A stretch of DNA of 64,000 nt from Coprinellus micaceus (Eukaryota > Basidiomycota > Agaricomycetes > Agaricales > Psathyrellaceae), in assembly GCA_951394405.1 (NCBI GenBank), contig OX596334.1:1-64000 (forward strand), written 5' to 3'. Every line of letters begins with the position of its first letter. Position 1 is the first letter of the stretch. This document shows positions 1-8,324 of the stretch, one piece after another. Made by a program: the position numbers and the translations under genes. The notes under the pieces are model-generated. The model was not told the origin of the DNA, did not search any database, and saw nothing but the letters and a program-made list of their open reading frames with translations.

Positions 1-168
1 ACCCCCTAACCCTAACCCTAACCCTAACCCTAACCCTAACCCTAACCCTAACCCTAACCCTAACCCTAACCCTAACCCTAACCCTAACCCTAACCCTAAC
101 CCTAACCCTAACCCTAACCCTAACCCTAACCCTAACCCTAACCCTAACCCTAACCCTAACCCTAACCC
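1..168. repeat. Telomere: CCCTAA tract
   Basis: After the first five bases the sequence is an uninterrupted run of CCCTAA units (about 27 copies) reaching position 168. This is the C-rich strand of a TTAGGG telomere, so the window begins at a true chromosome end with the chromosome extending to the right. The array is perfect, as expected of telomerase-maintained terminal repeats. It meets retroelement coding sequence directly, with no other subtelomeric DNA between. Confidence 0.98.
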
Positions 169-1044
169 TCCGCCAGCATCAGACGAACAAGACTTGGCCC
201 CCCCATCTCAAGCGAGAGTTCAACCCTGCTCAGCTGGGTAAAGAATTCGCTGCGACTGCCGCCGGGCAACTGCACGTTAAACAAGCGCATGACGCGTTTG
301 AGACGTTCAGGTCGAAAGAGCTTGGTCTCGACATCCTTGCCAAGGAAGCCGAAGGCCTACTCTTTGAGAATAGACTAGTCCTCGAAACGCGGGTCCCGCC
401 GATCGTTGGACGCATCGACCATTTCTCCAAGTCGTTGGTAGAAAAGTCGATGACTCCTAAGTTCTCGCGCAACGAGGAAGGAGTAGTCGTTATGGAAGGA
501 TGGGCCCCGTCACCCGCAGCCATTCAGGTTCGGGATGAGGTCATTACGGACGCACCCGTTTACGTGCGAAGGGCCATATCGATCGCGGAGTCACAGGAAC
601 TCGCCCAAAAGGCGAAACTCCAACGCAAGATCAAGGTCCAACAAGCAGCAGACGTCGAGATGGCGGACGGCACTTCCAATGCCAAGACGAACATCGTCTC
701 CCCATCGATGCAATCACTCATCGACAAGGCGCTCAACGACCGCTTGAAAAAACTTGCCCTCACCGACAAGGTACGTTCTAAATCCCGTATGGGCGAAACC
801 AACGTATCTAACACGGTTTGCTGTCGATCTTCAGAGGACGAAGAATACGAAGACGGCGAAGAAGGGCAACGATACGAAGAAGAAGACGACGGGAGGACCG
901 CGCAAGAATGCGGTCGCCGGCCCCTCAAAGCCCAACGACAAGAAGGGCAAGACTTCGCAACAGAAGTCGGGAGGCAAGTCGTCGAAGACGTCCAAAGACC
1001 AGTCCGGGTCCAAGGGCGCCAAGGGCAAGGGCAAGCGCGCGTGA
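168..1044 (+). CDS. Spliced ORF1-like protein of the retroelement with lysine-rich tail (partial)
   Basis: Removing the 64-nt intron 771-834 joins the upstream frame at a codon boundary (AAG/AGG). It continues in a different frame through 69 residues, 20 of them lysine, to a TGA at 1042-1044. Repeats such as TKKKTT, KKGKTS and KGKGKRA give a strongly basic, disordered tail typical of nucleic-acid binding or nuclear targeting. The unspliced frame over the same bases is acidic and arginine-rich with unordered composition, so the lysine-rich reading is probably the natural one. The upstream part (residues before the intron) has no domain I recognise. The start is lost to 5' truncation. RT motifs lie downstream of this stop, so in the spliced mRNA the RT would need reinitiation or a separate transcript. 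Confidence 0.6.
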
Positions 1045-3461
1045 GCCGCTTTTTATCAACGCAACATATCGCAGGGGAATCCTCTCTCCCCACTCTGCAT
1101 ACCTACCGGTACGGAGTCCCGTCTACTATCCCAGACTGGTTGCTAACGATCCCTCTCCCCCGCGCAATTAATCACCTTATATTAAATACTCCGTTGGATA
1201 TTGTAACGGCCGCTAGATTTAAATATAATGTGCATCTGTCGCCGGGAGTTAATTTGCCACTTGAGTTTCAGTACCAACTAAGCGTAGGTTTGCGTTTCAT
1301 GCTACCCTCGCCCAGGAACAAGCTTTTGATTAAGCAGGCCTGGGATGACTTTAACCGCCGTATCAGGTGGAGGTTACTGTTCTCCTTCAAAGGAGAAGAA
1401 GAAGAATACGATCCAGATTACGAAGTGGAGCGAACGTCGAAAAACGACAAACTCCCTAAGTTACCGGAATACATCGAACGTGGGCTCGTCGCGGGCAAGA
1501 TCTTCGTGTTCGACACGATGTCTAAAGTACCCGACGAGGACCCTAGGGAGCTATTTAATCCGCTCATCCCTAAGGCTACCCAAATTCGTAAATACTTATG
1601 CGATAATAACTATGTTGTTACCGCAACCGATAAGAATCTAGGCATTGCCGTGTCCGAGCGAACCTGGATCGTTGAAAAAAGTCTTCAAATTCTGAACGAC
1701 GCCGCTAACTATAAGCGCGTCCACTTATTGACCGCTAATCAAGTATTCGATAAACAGAACACCGAGATGGAGGAGATCGCCCGGATGGTCGAGCGATCTG
1801 AAATCCCCTCCAAAAAGCAGTTAGCTGAGTTCTTGCGATCCAAGCTTACACCGTCGGAGACGACGAGCCATGGCGGCATTAAATATCTTGAAAAGCACAG
1901 CGTACCAGGATTTTACGGGATTCCCAAAATACACAAGGAACCCGTCAAATTCCGACCGATAATCCCCTGTCACTCCGCTATTCAAAACCCCGCTGCTAAA
2001 TATATCTCGAAATGTCTCAAACCCCTCATCGAGGGGGCGTCAACCATTATTCATGGAACCAAAGACCTGGCGCAAAAATTGAGCAAGATCGAACTTAATC
2101 CGAATCGTCGCTGGTGGATCGTCACCGGCGACGTCGTCGCATTTTATCCTAACATACCTCTCGATAAATGTCTTACGGTAGTATATGACTATTATCGTTT
2201 CTGGCGTTGGCCGGTATCAGGAAACCATTGGGTCCCCGTCCCTGACGGTATAGACTCGATGCCTTATAAACTGCGTGTCGCTTCGTCCCAACTAGAGCTA
2301 GAGATATTCTGGCACTGTTTGCAAGTCGGCAATAAGAATTTGATCTGTAACTATCTTGGCGAATTTTTCCTTCAACTCAACGGGCTCGCTATGGGAGTAG
2401 CGGACAGCCCCGATTTAGCCAACATCTTCGGATTCTTCTCCGAGGTTGAGCTATGCGATGTTAATAACAAGGAAAGGCACCCAAATATATTATTTTACGG
2501 GCGCTACATCGACGACTGCTTCGCAATAATTTACGGCGAATCTCAGGATGCTGTATTGCAGTACGTTAGTCAATCGATAGTCGTTAGCGACTGCCAGATA
2601 GAATGGAACGTGTCGGAATGGTTTGAACCCTTCCTCGACATGATGCTTTACAAGGACAACTCAAATCGTCTTCAGCACATGCCATATCGCAAAGCACGGA
2701 ACCATATGGAGAGAATTCCATGGATATCAAGCCACCCCATCGACGTAAAGAGGGGTACATTCATCGGCGAGATGTCCCGGTTGGCCACCCTAAGTAGCAC
2801 GTTTGACACGTATACGGAGGCACTTCGATCTTTAGCAGGATTGTATATAGTGCGAGGGTACCCTTCCGATTATGTTAATAAATGGCTTAAGGACAATATA
2901 TCCGAGAGATGGAACCAACGACTCGATACCAAGAGTCAGAATAACGACGCGGAGGGCGTCTTGGTACTTAAGACCACTTATAACACGGCATGGAATTATT
3001 TCTCCGCTAAGCAATTAGGAGACACCGTCACAGGAACCTGGAGGAAGGAAATATTCCTTTCCACCGAAGATCCCGCACTGAAATCCTTGAAAGGGGACGA
3101 GCGGGCTCGCTACGCGCATCCATCGAGCAAAGTGGAAGCACTATCGTCAGTCGCCCCGGAGCTGTTAACTCAGTTCTGGACCGCAGATGGTGTGAAAGCT
3201 ATGCCTGACATCGCGAAGTTGGGATTCCTTACCCGGAGAATGATCGTATCGCGCAAGCGTACGAAAAATCTCTTCGACCTAACCAGTCTTTGGAAAAAGA
3301 CGGTTCTCAAAGTACTAGAGGAAGATATCCTAGAACAGAAGGACGATGTCATGGACGAGACCGAAGCGGAGAACACCGCTGAAGTGTCCATACATCATCG
3401 CGAACGATGGTCGCCCACCCGACAACTCGGGGACATCGATCCCTCTGTCTTCCTCTCGTAG
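168..3461 (+). CDS. Penelope-type reverse transcriptase, 5'-truncated frame
   Basis: One frame is open from the telomere junction to the TAG at 3459-3461 (about 1,097 codons). It has no convincing start codon because the 5' end is lost. Penelope-like RT motifs occur in order: IPKIHK (1920-1937) followed by KFRPIIPC; motif A GDVVAFYPNIP (2127-2159) with the catalytic Asp; motif B GLAMGVADSP with DLANIF (about 2382-2440); motif C RYIDDCF, the catalytic YIDD at 2505-2516; and motif D FLDMML (about 2632-2650). The roughly 270 residues after motif D are basic and helical-looking and contain no GIY-YIG nuclease. The part upstream of about 1045 is probably a separate ORF1-like domain. An intron at 771-834 decides whether it is read into the RT (unspliced) or ends at 1044 (spliced). 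No frameshift or stop interrupts the RT domain, so the enzyme could be active if expressed. Confidence 0.9.
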   Translation, partial: LRQHQTNKTWPPHLKREFNPAQLGKEFAATAAGQLHVKQAHDAFETFRSKELGLDILAKEAEGLLFENRLVLETRVPPIVGRIDHFSKSLVEKSMTPKFSRNEEGVVVMEGWAPSPAAIQVRDEVITDAPVYVRRAISIAESQELAQKAKLQRKIKVQQAADVEMADGTSNAKTNIVSPSMQSLIDKALNDRLKKLALTDKVRSKSRMGETNVSNTVCCRSSEDEEYEDGEEGQRYEEEDDGRTAQECGRRPLKAQRQEGQDFATEVGRQVVEDVQRPVRVQGRQGQGQARVSRFLSTQHIAGESSLPTLHTYRYGVPSTIPDWLLTIPLPRAINHLILNTPLDIVTAARFKYNVHLSPGVNLPLEFQYQLSVGLRFMLPSPRNKLLIKQAWDDFNRRIRWRLLFSFKGEEEEYDPDYEVERTSKNDKLPKLPEYIERGLVAGKIFVFDTMSKVPDEDPRELFNPLIPKATQIRKYLCDNNYVVTATDKNLGIAVSERTWIVEKSLQILNDAANYKRVHLLTANQVFDKQNTEMEEIARMVERSEIPSKKQLAEFLRSKLTPSETTSHGGIKYLEKHSVPGFYGIPKIHKEPVKFRPIIPCHSAIQNPAAKYISKCLKPLIEGASTIIHGTKDLAQKLSKIELNPNRRWWIVTGDVVAFYPNIPLDKCLTVVYDYYRFWRWPVSGNHWVPVPDGIDSMPYKLRVASSQLELEIFWHCLQVGNKNLICNYLGEFFLQLNGLAMGVADSPDLANIFGFFSEVELCDVNNKERHPNILFYGRYIDDCFAIIYGESQDAVLQYVSQSIVVSDCQIEWNVSEWFEPFLDMMLYKDNSNRLQHMPYRKARNHMERIPWISSHPIDVKRGTFIGEMSRLATLSSTFDTYTEALRSLAGLYIVRGYPSDYVNKWLKDNISERWNQRLDTKSQNNDAEGVLVLKTTYNTAWNYFSAKQLGDTVTGTWRKEIFLSTEDPALKSLKGDERARYAHPSSKVEALSSVAPELLTQFWTADGVKAMPDIAKLGFLTRRMIVSRKRTKNLFDLTSLWKKTVLKVLEEDILEQKDDVMDETEAENTAEVSIHHRERWSPTRQLGDIDPSVFLS
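771..834 (+). other. Spliceosomal intron inside the retroelement
   Basis: The donor is GTACGT at 771, there is a plausible branch site CTAAC about 20 nt before the end, and the acceptor is TTCAG ending at 834. The length of 64 nt is typical for basidiomycete introns. Penelope-like elements are known to retain introns despite retrotransposition, so an intron here does not argue against mobility. The length is not a multiple of three, so retention and splicing give different downstream proteins. Confidence 0.75.
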
Positions 3462-4088
3462 ATTTCGATTTCACACTTGCACGCAAGAGATTCAGCCACG
3501 TCCTGGTCTCCGTTAACAGTTATCTCATAGTCCGCTGGAAAAGCGCCTGTCGCTAGGTCCAGTTAAGGTTGTGAGAGAATTGGTTAAACGCGCGCATCCC
3601 CAACCGCGACGCTTGCGTTCAGCTTGTCGTTGGCGCCCACCTATGTGGAGGGTCCCCTGTGTTGGGCTAAGGTGGTCAGGATATGCAATAAGTCGTTTTG
3701 TACCTATTCATCCTGTAGCGTTAATCGTACGCGAAAACCATAATAGCCTAGTAGCTGTTTGTGCCATTGCATCGTCTCCAGGCCTTACAGGAAAAGCTTA
3801 AGCCACAACGAGTAGCCGTGGTAGTCCTAGTGACTTTAAATACGTGGTGTTCCGCTATAAATCGATATAAGCCTACAAGGGCTCTTGCTTCTGACGCTGT
3901 TAATTACAGGTCATTCGCGCGCATCTCACAGAAATCAAACCTACACACAATTGCTTAGCGCGTTAATAGCGCGCAAACAAAAATCGACTTACATTCATGT
4001 AAGTGCTTCGGTAGACTGCGGTATCGCAGACGGTATTAACCGAGGGCTTCCAGGACATTAAACAATCCTAAACTGTGGCTAAACTACG

Positions 4089-4188
4089 CCCTAACCCAAC
4101 CCTAACCGTAAGCACGTTCGATAACTCGAACAACCTTCGTTGACTAACAACAAGGATCCAGCTAACCTAACCACCTAACCCCCTAACG
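4089..4188 (+). repeat. Degenerate telomere-like tracts inside the retroelement
   Basis: 4089-4107 reads as CCCTAA units with one CCCAA variant. 4163-4188 is a run of CTAACC/CTAACCC variants. Both are on the same strand and phase as the terminal array but are imperfect and separated by unrelated sequence. They look like internal copies carried by the element or older healing events. Confidence 0.7.
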
Positions 4189-4220
4189 AACCTAAACCTG
4201 TAGGTTCGCCGGGCGTGGTA

Positions 4221-4261
4221 TGACGTCACTGGTCCCGGCAGGGCCCAGACCTATGACGTCA
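4221..4261. promoter_or_regulatory. Paired CRE-like palindromes TGACGTCA
   Basis: Perfect TGACGTCA octamers lie at 4221-4228 and 4254-4261, each preceded by TA and followed by C/G-TGGT. The pair therefore sits in a short direct repeat. TGACGTCA is the consensus site for bZIP (CREB/ATF-type) proteins. The location in the noncoding part of a retroelement suggests a transcriptional control region, but nothing in the sequence proves use. Confidence 0.35.
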
Positions 4262-4575
4262 GTGGTTCCAGGTGCGTAACCGCATATGGACCTCTCTGGT
4301 AGCATAGCCCGGATCCGTTTGTCTTCACAGGCTGTCAGCGCCCATACCCGGGTCTCGGTGACCCCGGGGTTCTTGGGCGCTCTCAGTCTTATTGTTTTCG
4401 CACCTCGTGTCGCCTTGGCCTCTTTCCGGGGCCATTCCGAGAGGCAACCTCTGATGCGGGCTGTCGCCCGCAGACGACACGAGGCTCGAAGAACAATAGA
4501 AGGTACATACATGTCTCCTCGTAGTACGCTAAGGCACCTCGCCCAAGGCGTACGATTACGGTGAGTCGTCAACCC

Positions 4576-4654
4576 ATAACCCAGAACTGATGAGTCTATA
4601 AAGACGAAACTCTGGACTGGTGAGTCCCCCAACTCGCCAGAGTTTTCTGGTTAT
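4576..4654 (+). ncRNA. Type I hammerhead self-cleaving ribozyme
   Basis: All conserved core elements are present in order. CUGAUGA is at 4587-4593. Stem II is GUCU/AGAC (4594-4597 with 4602-4605) with an AUAA tetraloop. GAAA is at 4606-4609. Stem III is CUCUGG/CCAGAG (4610-4615 with 4637-4642), extended after a 5-nt bulge by UGAGU/ACUCG. Then comes the cleavage-site dinucleotide UU (4643-4644). Stem I pairs 4576-4586 with 4645-4654 over 10 bp with one bulged C at 4580. Stem I is open, stems II and III are closed: type I topology. Predicted cleavage is after 4644, about 80 nt before the element's inner end. Penelope-like retroelements are known to carry hammerheads, so the context supports the call. 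The upper part of stem III can also fold as an alternative 9-bp hairpin (4617-4625 with 4632-4640). Confidence 0.92.
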
Positions 4655-4692
4655 TCGTCTCTATTCGTCGCCCACGACTTGCTGCATATCTC

Positions 4693-4717
4693 GCACTTCT
4701 CGCTTCGCTCGAAGTGC
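4693..4717 (+). other. Hairpin at the 3' end of the retroelement
   Basis: GCACTTC (4693-4699) pairs with GAAGTGC (4711-4717) across an 11-nt loop. It ends 7 nt before the interstitial telomere stub. In the RNA it would be a 3'-terminal stem-loop downstream of the ribozyme cleavage site, a plausible RT recognition structure. Function is inferred from position only. Confidence 0.5.
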
Positions 4718-4724
4718 TCGACCC

Positions 4725-4740
4725 CCCTAACCCTAACCCT
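4725..4740. repeat. Interstitial telomere stub
   Basis: Two and two-thirds CCCTAA units in the same orientation as the terminal array lie exactly at the inner boundary of the retroelement. The simplest reading is the remnant of the former chromosome end onto which the element was added. It marks the retroelement/host junction. Confidence 0.88.
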
Positions 4741-5030
4741 CAGCCATGGTGACGCGTTGACGGCGGGGCGCGACGATGAGCAGGGGTGAATTGATGGTGA
4801 AGACGCGTCGACGGCGGGAGTGACGATGAGCAAGGGGTGGATCGGCGATGAGGACGCGTCGACGACGTTGATGGTGAGTTAGGTGTGTGGCGGTGACGCG
4901 TTGATGACGGGCGTGTTGGCGGGGAACAATGAGCGGAGGGCGGAAGGCGGGTGACGATGACGATGACGAGCAAGGGCGGTGACGATGAGCAAGGGCGGGA
5001 GAGACGACGAGCACGACCCATTAGGGGTGG
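4741..5030. repeat. Degenerate subtelomeric minisatellite, unit about 50 bp
   Basis: Recurring blocks GACGCGTYGACGGCGGG and GACGATGAGCARGGG, each followed by a variable spacer, repeat at roughly 45-50 bp from about 4751 to 5010. Copies become more diverged rightward, with a local GACGAT trinucleotide expansion near 4955-4970. Opposite-strand frames here are repeat artefacts rich in Arg, Ser and His. Confidence 0.75.
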
Positions 5031-5080
5031 TTAGGCGTTTGGGCAATGCCCGCCGACGACCTCCGGACCCGCCGGACGCC

Positions 5081-5144
5081 TGGCGTCTGTCTATAGGGGG
5101 GGTGGCGTCTATCTAAGGGGGGATGGCGTCTATCTAAAGGGAGA
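5081..5144. repeat. Three-copy 21-22 bp tandem repeat
   Basis: Three head-to-tail copies of TGGCGTCTATCTAAGGGG-type units start at 5081, 5103 and 5124. The first copy differs by a few bases. No coding frame is supported across them. Confidence 0.85.
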
Positions 5145-5324
5145 GCCCCTCCGACAGGGTCCGGCCGGTCGCCGTTTGGGTGACAGACAGAGTCCGTATA
5201 TGGATGGAATAAGGTAAGAACCCTGGACAAACTCTCAATAACCCTGGACCATCGTTTCGTCGATTCACCCATTTCAGCCCATCCTTCTCCGTCCCGTTGG
5301 GCATGTCGTAGCGTCCGGGACTGC

Positions 5325-5495
5325 GTTTCGATACCTTATCATTCGCTACGTTGGCCTTCGGGGGTCTAGTTGTTTCAACAACTTTATTCAACCCGTGACT
5401 ATACACAAATACTAACTAAACAGTACTCCCTTGCCCCGGCGAATAACACACGAACTTCCGATCTCTCAGCGGTCGGAAGGTCGTGAACGAACGCT
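5325..5495. repeat. Dispersed repeat copy 1, ends in a hairpin
   Basis: This copy aligns by eye with 8032-8210. Shared blocks are TACCTTA-CATTCG, TTTCAACA, TTTATTCAA and a GAACTTCCGA/TCGGAAGGTC inverted repeat (5452-5461 with 5473-5482, one mismatch), followed in both copies by a GTGAA/GCGAATGA stretch. The copies have diverged by roughly a quarter of positions. No protein or terminal repeat identifies the family. Confidence 0.6.
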
Positions 5496-8031
5496 CGGAA
5501 GGATGAGTGCGGGGGCGCGAGGGATCATTCGGGAATGGGACAACGATAGCGTGGGTTACAGGTAACTGGGGAAGAGGGCGATGACTATGGGATGGGTATC
5601 GGAGAGTCCGAACGTTGAAGGGGAGAGAGACGTGAGCGGCGCGCGTGTGAAACCTTGCTGAAGAGGGTGGACGAGGTGCGGCGTTGAACGAGACGCGGGG
5701 TGGGTTGAATGGGTGGCTCGGCGGTGGTGGGTGTTCGATGCAGAAGAGGGAAAGGGTGCCCGAGGAGGTGGCCAGGGGCCGTCGTTGTGTACGACAGTGT
5801 CGTGGGGGTTGTCGTCGGCATTCCGCGGTTATCGAAGAGTGGTCGAGGTGATACGAGGCAGGACGGGAGACGGAGGTCGATGTTCCATGGGCGAACGCCG
5901 GGAGGTGCGGATGCGCACGTCGTTGCGTTTCGTTTGAGTCGGCAAGTGGAGGTGGGGAGCGGAGGCAGGCCGTAGTAGCGTGCTAGGAGGTGGGGGAAAC
6001 GGAAGTCGTCAGCGCGAGAGAGCGAGACAGAACTAAGGGTTATTACTTACCAGGTACGTTGTGTGCGTCTTGCATTCAAGCGTGGGTCGAAAATGGTGGA
6101 CGTTCGGCCACCGTCCTCAGAGCGCGAGACCGGCGGGTACGCGTCAAAGGGGCCCGTTGAGGGGTCGGGGCGTTCGCGGCAGCCTTGGTCCTTGCGCGCT
6201 TGTCGAAGGTTCCGGATCTCAGACGAACCAAGGGGTGGGGATGTCGTAAAGAAAGGCGAAACGGGAAGTGAATGGGTGGGATCAAAAGAATGGCGGGGGA
6301 GCTGAGGAAAAGGGGAATCGGGCGCGGCGAGGGCGAGGATACGGGAGGCTACGGGTCCAATAACCCACACGGTAGGAGAGGAATCGGCGATGGAAGGGGA
6401 ACGACGGGTTGAAACGAAGAAGGAAAGAGGGAGGAAGGGGGAAAGGAGGCGAGACGGAGTGGCTAGGCGCGGGTGGGGGTCGTAGTGGTACGAGCGGGGG
6501 AGAGGATGCCGAACTCGCGCTGCGCCGAATCGAATCGACCGTCGTTGGACGGGAGTCGACGGGGGGTGAGCGTCCGTAGGCGAAACACGGGCGGTTGGGT
6601 GCCCACAGTCGCGCCCTGGGACCCAGCGTACCCGGACGAACAAGGTCGGTGGTCGTCGAGACGGAGTCTTGAGGTCGGGTCTGCGAGCGGGGGCATTCGA
6701 AACGCCGCGCTCCCCACGTCTGGAATCCAATGAAATGCTAGTCAGGGTGATTGAAAGATGAGAGACTTACCTGGGCGTCGTAATACCCACCCGCCGCTCG
6801 CCCTGCCTCTAATCCGTCGTCGTGGTCGTTGATCAAGAGGGCGAGCGCCCAGAATTGATCGATGACGCGCGCTGGGCGGACCTTGAATATCGCGGAAATT
6901 CCCGCCCGGGGGTTCGAGGACGGGGTGTTGGTGGGTTACGGGGTACGGGGGTTCGATGAGGATATGGAATACATCATAATACTTGTTTAAATGTGTGTAG
7001 TGACTTGTGTACATACTGAAATGATATTCCCACCGCGGCATAACAGGACGTGGGTCTCGTTTGGCGCCCAACGCCAATACTCCATCTCCCAGTCCTCCGA
7101 ATGCCAATTCCCTGACTGCAAAATCATCTCCACCACCGCTGATAACCGTGGAGAAAATGGTGTCGCGGATGCACGGCGTTGATTCCTCGCCATTCTTTGC
7201 ACCCAAGAGGGAAACTATCCTCGGAAATTGCTGATGGATCCGTTTTCTCGCCCCTCACTCCTGCCGCGCAACCTCATCCGTCCCTTCGTGCCGTAACCTC
7301 TCATCCCCTCGCTCAACCGCTCAACCGCTCAACCGCAACCGTTACTCCCTTTCAATCCCATTCTCCGTTCCTACCTCGTTTTCCACTCATTCCGTGCATT
7401 ACCGTGGCATAACCCCGGCTCTTGTTCCTCCTCGTCCTTATCCTTCCTCCGTGAGACCTGTCTGTCCCATTCGCCAAGGATATCTGATCCTTCAGTACTC
7501 TCATTTACGACTCCAAACTTGTAAATTACATCTATAATCAACAGGTACATGAATATACCAAAATTTCGTCGCTGGAAGAGAAGTGTGGAACTCGGATGTT
7601 CACGCTCGGAAAAGACGCAGAGTGGAGTCAGGGAGCTGGAGTGATGCGAGCTCATTGAGTGAATGCACGGGCGGACTTTGCGAAGAGGAATCGAAGTCGT
7701 GTAACCCAGTTGTATCTCTCGGACTGCGAACGCACGGGTAAGTTGCCACCTTTGGCGTCCAATACCAATACCCCTTCTTCCTAACCTCTGATTGTGCTTT
7801 GCGAGACGAAGATCCTCGCTCACCTTGCTTCGCTCAGTTTAGGGGCCTTTCCCAAAGTTGAGTAACTTCCCATTCATACCTTCCATTCGTCCCTTCGCCT
7901 CCTCGTTCCACTCGCTCGTCTCCCGCTGTCTCCCTTCGCGTCGGCCCCCCTTTCTCCTCATTCAACTATCTTATCCCTCGCCTTGTCCTTCCACTTTGCA
8001 CCTTTGTATCCCTTTTAACCCTTTCCAAGGA
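5496..8031. other. Subtelomeric stretch with no recognisable gene
   Basis: The stretch is GC-rich and degenerate. It holds a (CTCAACCG)x3 run at 7313-7336. Two weakly similar segments near 7050-7090 and 7750-7790, both around a TATTGG-TTGG-CGCCAAA core, look like old repeat copies. The longest - strand frame (6047-6730) is Arg/Pro/Ser-rich in the way random GC-rich DNA is, and has no domain. I see no supported gene. Confidence 0.5.
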
Positions 8032-8210
8032 TCTTTCGTTACCTTACCATTCGTTACCGTGGCCTCACCGGCTCTCGTTATTTCAACAGGTTTATTCAAA
8101 CCGTTACTATATTGTACATGCGTACATACCAAACCATTCGTCGCAGGTAGCAACAAATATTAGGAACTTCCGAGCGCCGACGGCTCGGAAGTTCGCGAAT
8201 GAATGGTGAA
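8032..8210. repeat. Dispersed repeat copy 2, with perfect 12-bp hairpin
   Basis: This is the partner of 5325-5495 in the same orientation. Its 3' part contains a perfect 12-bp inverted repeat, GAACTTCCGAGC (8164-8175) and its complement (8183-8194), around a 7-nt loop. The arm sequence is kept in both copies while the loop is not, as for a structure that is part of the element. Confidence 0.65.
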
Positions 8211-8324
8211 AGGTGTTGAATGAGGGCGTCGGGACAAATGATTCGGGGCGGGGGACACGGCGCGGCGTGTATGTTGTCGGTCTGAATGACGAAGAAAAGC
8301 GATGGAGACGGCGAGGGTGTCACC

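Larger units (their letters stand above)
3462..4575 (+). other. Retroelement 3' noncoding region
   Basis: No reading frame here is convincing. The stretch contains a near-palindrome at 3987-4004 (ACTTACAT/ATGTAAGT arms), telomere-like C-rich tracts at 4089-4107 and 4163-4188, and two TGACGTCA palindromes (4221, 4254). It leads into the hammerhead ribozyme. Short open frames on either strand between 4192 and 4632 overlap the ribozyme and show no domain. Confidence 0.6.
169..4724 (+). mobile_element. 5'-truncated endonuclease-less Penelope-like element at the telomere (Coprina type)
   Basis: The element lies between the terminal telomere array and a short interstitial CCCTAA stub at 4725-4740. 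Its coding strand points away from the telomere. That is the polarity expected if cDNA synthesis is primed by the G-rich chromosome end, because the RNA 3' end then lies on the centromere side. It carries a Penelope-type reverse transcriptase, no GIY-YIG endonuclease, a GT-AG intron in the upstream coding region, about 1.26 kb of 3' noncoding DNA with telomere-like tracts, and a hammerhead ribozyme. The 5' end is missing: the reading frame is already open at the telomere junction. Endonuclease-deficient Penelope-like elements at telomeres, including Coprina in basidiomycetes, are a known class. Assignment to it rests on RT motifs, location and structure. The coding part is more AT-rich than the flanking DNA. 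Confidence 0.88.

Noticed and set aside
435..3461. Retroelement ORF starting at the TTG at 435
   Set aside because: The frame is open upstream to the telomere; the TTG is not a real start. The gene is 5'-truncated instead.
4192..4632. 146-codon - strand frame opposite the retroelement 3' region
   Set aside because: It overlaps the hammerhead ribozyme and CRE sites antisense to the element; no domain.
6047..6730. 227-codon - strand frame near the subtelomere
   Set aside because: Arg/Pro/Ser-rich text typical of GC-rich noncoding DNA; no domain, and no ATG at the frame start.
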